Positions 1 through 4,371 of a DNA stretch of 5,959 nucleotides are shown piece after piece; position 1 is the stretch's first letter, and each line of letters opens with the position of its first letter. The stretch spans positions 1 to 5,959 of the forward strand of contig DAIDIX010000116.1 in NCBI GenBank assembly GCA_027451645.1. The letters are read 5' to 3'. Below the pieces are notes generated by a model. The model worked only from the letters and a program-made list of their open reading frames with translations. It was not told the DNA's origin and searched no databases. This DNA comes from Candidatus Dormiibacterota bacterium. GTDB taxonomy: Bacteria; Chloroflexota; Dormibacteria; Aeolococcales; Aeolococcaceae. Made by a program: the position numbers and the translations under genes.

Positions 1-2
1 CG

Positions 3-830
3 CTACATGACAGCATTCGCATTGACAACAAGCGATGGTGTGAGGTTCTTTGCAGCACCGGGGATAGCTTTTGCAGCAGTGCCAAGTGCGAAATACTCGA
101 GGACATGGGATTCCCAGGTATGGTTGCTTGGCGTGATGCTTGACTCGACAACAAGATCTGCTCCAAGCCGTTCCGCTTCAGACTGCATGCGGCCCATGGC
201 CAGTTCCCGGGCATCGTAGATGGCCTGCGTGAACGTCGGATTCTCGATGTTCTGGCCAGCCTGCTTCATCTGCTGGAGTGCACCCTGATATGCAATGTGG
301 TACACACAGTTCCCGAGTACCATGCCAACTGGCCGATAGCCAGACTTCACGAGTTTCCAGAGCGACTGTCCGGACACATGCGAGGTGAATGGTCCACCAT
401 CAGTCGATTTCCAGTCATTTCCATCCTGGGCATGACGGACAGCAGTGCCGATGCAGGTGAACTCGGCAGTGTGGGGACTCCATGCATGGTACGTGATGCG
501 GAGTGACACGCTAACGACACCATCTGCCTGGAGAGCAGCTGCTTCCATGCGCATGCGGTTCATTGCAAGCTCTCGTGCCTGATACATTGCACTTGTGAGC
601 ACCTGGAGCTCCTGGTTGCCCCACTTTCCCATCTGAAAGCCGATGTGATATATCGAGCTTCCCATGACCATTCCGAGAGAAGTGAAACCAGCATCCTCAA
701 TGAGCAGGAGCTCATCGACACTGAAGTCGGTAAGGGCAGTCGTGTGGCCAGCTGCTGCACGCTGGGCAAGGTCCTGGAGCCGCTGCTGGGCAGCAGGAGG
801 AAGCTGGTAGTTGCCTGGTGCATTCTGCAT
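3..830 (-). CDS. Tandem double-YbjQ-like domain protein
   Basis: This encodes a 275-aa protein made of two copies of a YbjQ/UPF0145-like domain (a family labelled heavy-metal-binding, but with no firmly established biochemical role). Copy 1 covers about residues 36-135 and copy 2 about 147-256. Matching segments are GMVMGSSIYHIGFQ (53-66) and GMVLGNCVYHIAYQ (169-182), the helices around ARELAMNRM (85-93) and ARELAMGRM (207-215), and CIGTAVR and ALGTAAK at the copy ends. No signal peptide or membrane segment is seen, so it is probably cytoplasmic. The reading frame is open upstream to an ATG at 929, but I start at 830: AAGGAG lies 5 nt before this ATG, and the longer start would overlap the upstream gene by 80 nt. 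It begins 19 nt after the zinc-ribbon gene ends, so the two are probably one operon. The family call is good; the function is unknown. Confidence 0.82.
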   Translation of the reverse strand: MQNAPGNYQLPPAAQQRLQDLAQRAAAGHTTALTDFSVDELLLIEDAGFTSLGMVMGSSIYHIGFQMGKWGNQELQVLTSAMYQARELAMNRMRMEAAALQADGVVSVSLRITYHAWSPHTAEFTCIGTAVRHAQDGNDWKSTDGGPFTSHVSGQSLWKLVKSGYRPVGMVLGNCVYHIAYQGALQQMKQAGQNIENPTFTQAIYDARELAMGRMQSEAERLGADLVVESSITPSNHTWESHVLEYFALGTAAKAIPGAAKNLTPSLVVNANAVM

Positions 831-835
831 GATGT

Positions 836-841
836 CTCCTT
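836..841 (-). promoter_or_regulatory. Ribosome binding site deciding the double-YbjQ start
   Basis: On the minus strand this reads AAGGAG, 5 nt before the ATG at 828-830. It is a near-perfect Shine-Dalgarno and is the main reason for rejecting the upstream in-frame ATG at 929. It lies in the short gap after the zinc-ribbon gene. Confidence 0.75.
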
Positions 842-849
842 CGGGAATG

Positions 850-1299
850 TCAGGTGCGGTTGAAGAACGTCGAGAGTGTATCAGGGTTCGCGCCATACAG
901 GATGGCATGCTGCTGAAGCGAGGAGGCAAGGGATGCTGACCACTTCGCGAGTGGGACAGTGTCGTGGCTGAGTGCTATGCCGCCACTCACAAGCGCTGTT
1001 GTCGCCTTGAGTCCACCACGACTCACCTCAAGCGCATATTGCGCATCATCGAGATCGATCCGTACGGAACGGATAGCACTGCCGACAAGGGCACGTTTCA
1101 CATGCACTCTGCCTGGCAGGAGGTGGGAAAGCTCGTCAACGAAGGGTGCAAGCACCTTTGCAGTTGCTGCTGGATCTCCTGTGGCAAGACGCTTCACATC
1201 TGCAATTGATGATGAAGGAGTTCCAGCACCGCAGTAGAAGCATCCAACTCGGTCCGGGGCAAGAGGTGCTCCACAGACTTCGCATCGTGCCAGGCTCAT
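850..1299 (-). CDS. Small zinc-ribbon protein, function unknown
   Basis: This 149-aa protein has an N-terminal zinc ribbon: CEVC at residues 6-9 and CFYC at 20-23 give a CxxC-x10-CxxC arrangement that should bind one zinc ion. The rest (about 30-149) is a soluble alpha/beta-looking region that I do not recognise. It includes a segment around SVRIDLDDAQYALEVSRGG (73-91) and an amphipathic C-terminus. No membrane segment or signal peptide is visible. The ATG at 1297-1299 is preceded by GGAG 6 nt upstream, which supports the start. It is the first gene of a probable operon with the double-YbjQ protein 19 nt downstream, and a good -10 box (TATACT) lies upstream. Treble-clef or zinc-ribbon N-termini are common in small bacterial proteins that bind nucleic acid or other proteins, so no specific role can be inferred. 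Confidence 0.8.
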   Translation of the reverse strand: MSLARCEVCGAPLAPDRVGCFYCGAGTPSSSIADVKRLATGDPAATAKVLAPFVDELSHLLPGRVHVKRALVGSAIRSVRIDLDDAQYALEVSRGGLKATTALVSGGIALSHDTVPLAKWSASLASSLQQHAILYGANPDTLSTFFNRT

Positions 1300-1320
1300 G
1301 ACAGTCTCCAGTGGGGATGA

Positions 1321-1337
1321 ATACTCCCACGGAGTAT
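1321..1337. repeat. Perfect 7-bp inverted repeat, possible operator
   Basis: The sequence is ATACTCC-CAC-GGAGTAT, two perfect 7-bp arms around a 3-bp centre. It overlaps the probable -10 box of the minus-strand operon and its expected start site, and lies in the 92-bp gap between two divergent genes. That is a usual place for a repressor operator. The alternative is a short hairpin at the very 5' end of the transcript. No regulator is identified. Confidence 0.5.
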
Positions 1338-1338
1338 A
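1333..1338 (-). promoter_or_regulatory. Probable -10 box of the zinc-ribbon/YbjQ operon
   Basis: On the minus strand this reads TATACT, one mismatch from TATAAT. A start about 7 nt downstream (near 1326) would give a leader of about 27 nt containing the GGAG ribosome site. No -35 at the usual 17-nt spacing is convincing. TTCACT occurs at 1360-1365 on the minus strand, but the spacer would be 21 nt, which is too long. The box overlaps the inverted repeat at 1321-1337. Confidence 0.45.
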
Positions 1339-1379
1339 CCCCGGCTGCGTCAGCTCACGAGTGAAAGAGTGAGCAGTGC

Positions 1380-1385
1380 TACCAT
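1380..1385 (+). promoter_or_regulatory. Probable -10 box placing the SRPBCC start as leaderless
   Basis: TACCAT lies exactly 6 nt before the ATG at 1392, so transcription would begin at or next to the start codon. There is no Shine-Dalgarno before this ATG, which fits a leaderless message. A matching -35 at 17-nt spacing is not obvious. Confidence 0.4.
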
Positions 1386-1391
1386 TCCCTC

Positions 1392-1853
1392 ATGGAGAGG
1401 ACAGATGGCGCTGCACGGTTTGTGAATGCAACTCCTGCAGCTGCGTACCATGCCCTCCTTGACCCGGAACTGCTTGTGCAGTGGATGCCCCCCGGGGAGA
1501 TGACGGCTGTTCTTGAGCACTTTCTTCCCCAGGTTCCTGGAGGATACCGGATGGTGCTCCACTATGGAGACCGGATGGGGCAGCAGGGCAAGTCTGCGCC
1601 GGACAGGGATATTGTCGATGTGCAGTTTCGTGAGCTTGTGCCTAACTGCTGGATTGGTACTGCTGTTCGCTTTGTGTCGGAAAGGCAAGAATTTCGTGAA
1701 GAAATGGAGATGATCTGGGAGATACGCGAAGTGGAAGGTGGGGTGGAAATACGGGTCACAGCACAGCATGTGCCAGAGGCCATCTCCCGTGAGGACCATC
1801 TCGCAGGCATGACTTCAACGCTGGCCAAGCTCGCGAACCTTCTTGAGGGGTAG
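1392..1853 (+). CDS. SRPBCC / AHSA1-like domain protein
   Basis: This 153-aa protein is a single START-like SRPBCC fold (the AHSA1 / polyketide-cyclase-like superfamily). Members are small soluble helix-grip proteins with a hydrophobic ligand cavity. Family hallmarks visible are the early segment with LLVQWMPPGEM (about 27-37), GGYRMVLHY (50-58), VRFVSE (92-97), the strand EMEMIWEIREVEGGVEIRV (103-121) and the C-terminal helix with REDHLAGM (133-140) and LAKLANLLE. The length is normal for a one-domain member. The ligand and pathway cannot be told from the sequence. The ATG at 1392 has no Shine-Dalgarno but has TACCAT 6 nt upstream, suggesting a leaderless transcript. It is divergent from the zinc-ribbon operon and 89 nt upstream of the tRNA, apparently a single-gene unit. 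Confidence 0.88.
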   Translation: MERTDGAARFVNATPAAAYHALLDPELLVQWMPPGEMTAVLEHFLPQVPGGYRMVLHYGDRMGQQGKSAPDRDIVDVQFRELVPNCWIGTAVRFVSERQEFREEMEMIWEIREVEGGVEIRVTAQHVPEAISREDHLAGMTSTLAKLANLLEG

Positions 1854-1898
1854 GAATTGAGTGGGCCCGGAAGGGAACATGCGCCCTGAAGACAGTAC

Positions 1899-1927
1899 TT
1901 CACGCCCCCGGAGTCTTCGCGTAGGAT
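1899..1927 (+). promoter_or_regulatory. Promoter of tRNA-Glu
   Basis: A -35 like TTCACG (1899-1904), a 17-nt spacer and a -10 like TAGGAT (1922-1927) predict a start near 1934, 9 nt before the mature tRNA. Each box matches four of six consensus bases. The same arrangement, TTCACT-N17-TAGCAT, precedes the HhH-GPD gene, which supports both. A 6-bp inverted repeat, GAAGAC (1888-1893) and GTCTTC (1913-1918), brackets the -35 box and may be incidental. Confidence 0.5.
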
Positions 1928-1942
1928 GGGAATGGAGCACGT

Positions 1943-2014
1943 GCCCGCATCGTCTAACGGTTAGGACATCACCCTTTCAAGGTGGAAACCAGGGTTCGAT
2001 TCCCTGTGCGGGTA
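1943..2014 (+). tRNA. tRNA-Glu (anticodon UUC)
   Basis: This is a complete 72-nt cloverleaf. The acceptor arms are GCCCGCA (1943-1949) and TGCGGGT (2007-2013), with a G1·U72 wobble pair and discriminator A at 2014. The D-arm contains GTCT...AGGAC. The anticodon stem is TCACC/GGTGG around loop CTTTCAA, with TTC at 1976-1978. The T-arm is CAGGG-TTCGATT-CCCTG (1990-2006). The G1·U72 pair and discriminator A occur in many bacterial and plastid glutamate tRNAs. CCA is not encoded, so the end must be added by nucleotidyltransferase. No repeat of its 3' end is seen nearby, so there is no sign that it serves as an attachment site. Confidence 0.97.
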
Positions 2015-2133
2015 GACAATCGCGCAGTACCTGCCACAGCCCAATTAGCCATGTGACCTGCGCTGGGGGACGTGTCGTTCGCTATGCTGCAGAGCCCCAT
2101 CGCACAGGTGTGCAGGGAACGGGTTCGGGGAAG
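2015..2133. other. Non-coding gap between tRNA-Glu and a convergent gene
   Basis: No credible gene lies in these 119 nt. The gap separates the plus-strand tRNA from the 3' end of a minus-strand gene, so both transcripts should end here, but no classic hairpin plus T-tract is present. It contains an imperfect hairpin (ACCTG at 2056-2060 with CAGGT at 2105-2109, and GGGG at 2065-2068 with CCCC at 2095-2098) and the short inverted repeat GCACA-GG-TGTGC at 2102-2113. Either could contribute to termination, or the gap could hold a small structured RNA. Evidence is weak. Confidence 0.35.
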
Positions 2134-2673
2134 CTATTCTCCTAGCGCTGGTGTGCCAGTCTTCGCATCTGCACGTGCAGCAATGGCATCGATCGTGCGG
2201 TGTGCCCTGTCTTGACGCTCAGTCTTTGCAGTGCGGGCATCAATGTACCGCTGAAACAGTTCTGCAGCGATGTCAGGAAGATCTTCCATGAGACGCTCCA
2301 CTGTTGACTGCCCGGCATACCATAGACCTCGGACCTGACGTCGAGGAAGAACGTGCTCCTCGGGAATGTTCGTGAGGATTGCCTTGCCTGCAGTGAGGAG
2401 GAGGTGAGGGTGGTATGTGGTGTGCCCTTCAGGTCCATACGCTCCGCCCTGAATCTTCTGTCCTGCTGCATTGACCCAGTATCCTGTTTCGTGAAATGCA
2501 GTGGCAGTAACGCGTCGGACTGAATAGTTCGTGCCATTCACAACAAGTGAGGTTCCGCCAGGGCTTGTCAGCAGCATGCGCGACAGTGACTCGATTGCCT
2601 CTTCCGGATCAGTCATGTCAGCGAGTCGGCGAAATGGTGTTGCAAGAATCTCATTGGTTGAGCGATGTTCCAT
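2134..2673 (-). CDS. Hypothetical 179-aa protein
   Basis: I do not recognise this protein. It appears to be soluble. A helical N-terminal part (about 8-35) is followed by a central stretch likely rich in strands, with LVVNGTNYSVRRVTA (43-57), YWVNAAGQKIQGGAYG (65-80) and HTTYHPHLLL (84-93). The long C-terminal part (about 123-168) is highly charged and likely helical. No signal peptide, membrane segment or metal motif is evident, although several histidines and aromatic residues cluster at 84-93. Codon use resembles the neighbours and the frame is clean, so it looks like a real gene. The ATG at 2671-2673 has no Shine-Dalgarno; CATACT lies 7 nt upstream, consistent with a leaderless start. It lies 80 nt downstream of the metallo-hydrolase gene on the same strand and may have its own promoter. 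Confidence 0.72.
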   Translation of the reverse strand: MEHRSTNEILATPFRRLADMTDPEEAIESLSRMLLTSPGGTSLVVNGTNYSVRRVTATAFHETGYWVNAAGQKIQGGAYGPEGHTTYHPHLLLTAGKAILTNIPEEHVLPRRQVRGLWYAGQSTVERLMEDLPDIAAELFQRYIDARTAKTERQDRAHRTIDAIAARADAKTGTPALGE

Positions 2674-2679
2674 GCACTG

Positions 2680-2685
2680 AAGTAT
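2680..2685 (-). promoter_or_regulatory. Possible -10 box before the hypothetical gene
   Basis: On the minus strand this reads CATACT, 7 nt before the ATG, where a -10 box for a leaderless message would sit. There is no convincing -35. The nearby TTGATCAA palindrome (2692-2699) is too close to be the -35 but could be a protein site. Low confidence. Confidence 0.3.
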
Positions 2686-2753
2686 GTCATTTGATCAAGG
2701 ACATCAGGCGCCCAAAACTGCTTGTGCCAGCTTGGATATCTCCAATGTGCAGA

Positions 2754-3404
2754 TCAGGATGCGGGCCAGGTGATGTCCCCATAGCGGTAGTGGATTGGAG
2801 CCCTGTCGAGCGCATCCATTCCACGCTTCGTTTCCGCTATCGTGCCAGACTCTCCATGTCCAGGACGGATGATGGTTTCTTCCGGCAAGGGGAGGAAGGT
2901 CTTCCGGATAGTTGCAAGGAGAGTTGTGAGCTCATCGGGAGTGTTTGTATGTCCTGGTCCGCCTGCAAAGAGCGCATCTCCCGTGAAGCATGTCGAGCCG
3001 AGGAGAAAGCTGAGATGCCCAGGAGTGTGGCCAGGAGTGTGGAGGGCTGTAATCTGGCCTGAGCCGAATGCGACACTCTCCCTGTCTGCAAGTCTTCTGT
3101 CAATCCTCTCTGGTGCAATATTGATCTCATGTTCTCCCACGAGAACAGGTGCATCGGTGTGTGCACGGATGTCGTCATACCCTGCCCAGTGGTCATGATG
3201 CCAGTGGGTGACGAGAATTGCATCGAGTGTCACCACAGACTGCAGTGCCTGGAGAAATTCCGCATCGACAGCAGGGAGGTCGATGAGCACAGCATGCTTC
3301 CGTGCAGTGTCTGTACAGATGTACGCGTTGTTCTTGAAGTCGCCACAACCGAGGATTGCAGTAATGCGGAGACTGTCCTCCTCGATCTCAAGGATTCTGC
3401 TCAT
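2754..3404 (-). CDS. Metallo-beta-lactamase-fold hydrolase, glyoxalase-II-like
   Basis: This 216-aa protein of the MBL-fold superfamily has all the metal ligands of a two-metal hydrolase: THWHHDH (66-72, motif HxHxDH), TPGH with His126, TGD with Asp143, and PGHG with His183. The length and the layout of a single compact domain match small glyoxalase-II-like hydrolases that cleave thioesters or related esters. The exact substrate cannot be read from sequence. No signal peptide is seen, so it is probably cytoplasmic. I chose the ATG at 3404, which overlaps the HhH-GPD stop as ATGA (3401-3404) and implies translational coupling. An upstream in-frame ATG at 3431 would add nine residues and overlap that gene by 31 nt, with a poorly spaced ribosome site. 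Confidence 0.9.
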   Translation of the reverse strand: MSRILEIEEDSLRITAILGCGDFKNNAYICTDTARKHAVLIDLPAVDAEFLQALQSVVTLDAILVTHWHHDHWAGYDDIRAHTDAPVLVGEHEINIAPERIDRRLADRESVAFGSGQITALHTPGHTPGHLSFLLGSTCFTGDALFAGGPGHTNTPDELTTLLATIRKTFLPLPEETIIRPGHGESGTIAETKRGMDALDRAPIHYRYGDITWPAS

Positions 3405-3964
3405 TTTGCGGCCCTTTGTGATGCTTTCCATGCACGCTTGGCCTCACGGTAGGCGATCCTCTCGTCACGGGTAGCCACAATGCCAAGCGTTGGATGATCT
3501 GGAAGCTCCTGTTCCCAGCCAACAGGGTGCACATTGAACTGGAGCGCAAGAGTGGCGTAGAGACTCCCTGCCTTCATTTCGCCAAATCCCGGGAGTGCTC
3601 GGAGCCTGGAAGACAGCTCTTCCGCAGTGGGTGCAGTGGTCCAGAGCGTCTCCACTGCAGGGCCATACGGGACAAGTGCTGTGCAGAGGTCATGGATCCG
3701 GGCTGCCATGGAAGTGGGGAAGCGGTGGATTGCCGGCTTTGCTGCCATGACAGCTGCAAGCTCGGGAACTGGCATGTCTGCAATTTTTCTCGGGTCAAGG
3801 TGCCCAAGCCGGCCTTTCAGTGTGTAGGGTCCAAGAAACGCACGTTCAATGGGCATCTGCTGGTCGAGGGTATATCCGATCAGCAGTGCTACTGGAGACT
3901 CGGTAACGAGCCTGTTCGCCTCAGCATTGTCTGTCCATTCGAGAGGTGATGAAGGAATGTCCAT
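3401..3964 (-). CDS. HhH-GPD-type base-excision-repair-like protein
   Basis: This 187-aa protein matches the family described as HhH-GPD-type base excision DNA repair protein (TIGR03252-like), seen mostly in Actinomycetota and Chloroflexota. Visible hallmarks are SPVALLIGYTLDQQMPIERAF (about 23-43), the segment with PAIHRFPTSMAARI (77-90) and the helix-hairpin-helix LPGFGEMKA (124-132), which should grip the DNA backbone. In MutY and endonuclease III a catalytic aspartate follows this hairpin by roughly 18 residues. Here that stretch (about 133-150) has no aspartate, so glycosylase activity is uncertain. The C-terminal tail is basic. The MBL-fold gene follows with a 4-nt overlap. GGAGGT abuts the ATG too closely to serve as a normal ribosome site; the promoter position instead suggests a leaderless start. 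Confidence 0.85.
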   Translation of the reverse strand: MDIPSSPLEWTDNAEANRLVTESPVALLIGYTLDQQMPIERAFLGPYTLKGRLGHLDPRKIADMPVPELAAVMAAKPAIHRFPTSMAARIHDLCTALVPYGPAVETLWTTAPTAEELSSRLRALPGFGEMKAGSLYATLALQFNVHPVGWEQELPDHPTLGIVATRDERIAYREAKRAWKASQRAAK

Positions 3965-3970
3965 ACCTCC

Positions 3971-3999
3971 ATGCTAGGACGAATGCCGGAAGGAGTGAA
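3971..3999 (-). promoter_or_regulatory. Promoter of the HhH-GPD / MBL operon, probably leaderless
   Basis: On the minus strand, TTCACT (3994-3999), a 17-nt spacer and TAGCAT (3971-3976) form a sigma-70-type promoter. The -10 box ends 6 nt before the ATG, so the first transcribed base would be at about the A of ATG (3964). It closely resembles the tRNA-Glu promoter in this window (TTCACG-N17-TAGGAT). Confidence 0.55.
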
Positions 4000-4031
4000 T
4001 TTCCTCACCCACAGAGCTGGCCCTGGGGTCG

Positions 4032-4037
4032 TACACT
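4032..4037 (+). promoter_or_regulatory. Possible -10 box before the RHH gene
   Basis: TACACT lies 7 nt before the ATG at 4045, fitting the leaderless layout seen elsewhere in the window. It would equally give a 48-nt leader for the alternative GTG start at 4087. No good -35 is seen at 16-18 nt spacing. Confidence 0.35.
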
Positions 4038-4044
4038 TTTCTCC

Positions 4045-4371
4045 ATGGGATGGCTGTTTCAGAGGCGGAAGGTTGAGGGGACCACAGTGGGTCCGGATGT
4101 TGTGCATCTCGATCCAGATCTTCTCCAGCGCCTCGAAGCCGAGCGTGCTGGATCATCCCTTGAGGAAGTCGTGAATGCCCTTCTCCGGGAGTCGCTTGAG
4201 AAGCATGAAGGACCTGTGGAAACCCTGGCAGAAGGAAGTTCCGCTGCACGGGAGCGCGACCTGCCTTTCTGGCTCGAGAAGGATCATGCCTCCCATGGGG
4301 AGGCACCTGATGATGAGCTTCGCAAACGCGTGTCGGAACGCAGAATGACCGAGACGGATGGAAGAGAGTAG
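4045..4371 (+). CDS. Ribbon-helix-helix (CopG/Arc-like) DNA-binding protein
   Basis: This 108-aa protein contains a likely ribbon-helix-helix unit. A short strand, DVVHLD (18-23), is followed by helix A, DPDLLQRLEAERAG (23-36), a GSS turn, and helix B, LEEVVNALLRESLEKH (39-54). RHH proteins bind DNA as dimers and usually autoregulate. The C-terminal half (55-108) is charged, probably disordered, and unrecognised. Start choice is open. The ATG at 4045 has no Shine-Dalgarno but has TACACT 7 nt upstream. A GTG at 4087 has GAGGGG 6 nt upstream and gives a 94-aa protein keeping the whole RHH unit. The ATG at 3946 is unlikely because it overlaps the divergent gene. The gene overlaps the potassium channel start by 14 nt, so the two are probably co-expressed. 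No antitoxin partner is evident. Confidence 0.75.
   Translation: MGWLFQRRKVEGTTVGPDVVHLDPDLLQRLEAERAGSSLEEVVNALLRESLEKHEGPVETLAEGSSAARERDLPFWLEKDHASHGEAPDDELRKRVSERRMTETDGRE
4075..4080 (+). promoter_or_regulatory. Ribosome binding site for the alternative GTG start of the RHH gene
   Basis: GAGGGG lies 6 nt before an in-frame GTG at 4087-4089. It is the only good Shine-Dalgarno near this gene and the main argument for the shorter protein. Confidence 0.4.

Noticed and set aside
831..929. N-terminal extension of the double-YbjQ protein to the ATG at 929
   Set aside because: It would overlap the zinc-ribbon gene, its composition is unlike the rest of the protein, and the ATG at 830 has a strong AAGGAG at correct spacing.
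1353..1374. GCTCAC...GTGAGC inverted repeat and GAGTGA direct repeats upstream of the SRPBCC gene
   Set aside because: The arms are only 6 bp with a 10-nt loop and no clear relation to either promoter; this may be chance, so it is not called as a feature.
1350..1799. 149-aa open frame antisense to the SRPBCC gene
   Set aside because: It is a shadow of a clear family member on the plus strand; its translation is low-complexity, rich in His/Leu/Pro, with no recognisable domain.
1943..2014. tRNA-Glu as an integration site for a mobile element
   Set aside because: No integrase gene and no repeat of the tRNA 3' end is present in the window; the neighbours look like ordinary chromosome genes.
1861..2145. 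94-aa plus-strand open frame running through tRNA-Glu
   Set aside because: It covers the whole tRNA and its promoter, and the translation is Arg/Ser-rich with no domain.
2547..3062. 171-aa plus-strand open frame opposite the MBL and hypothetical genes
   Set aside because: It is antisense to the MBL gene with its full metal-ligand set; the translation is rich in Cys/Arg/Ser as expected of a shadow.
4045..4371. RHH protein as a type II antitoxin
   Set aside because: The overlapping neighbour is a potassium channel, not a small toxin of RelE, MazF or PIN type, and the divergent neighbour is an HhH-GPD protein.
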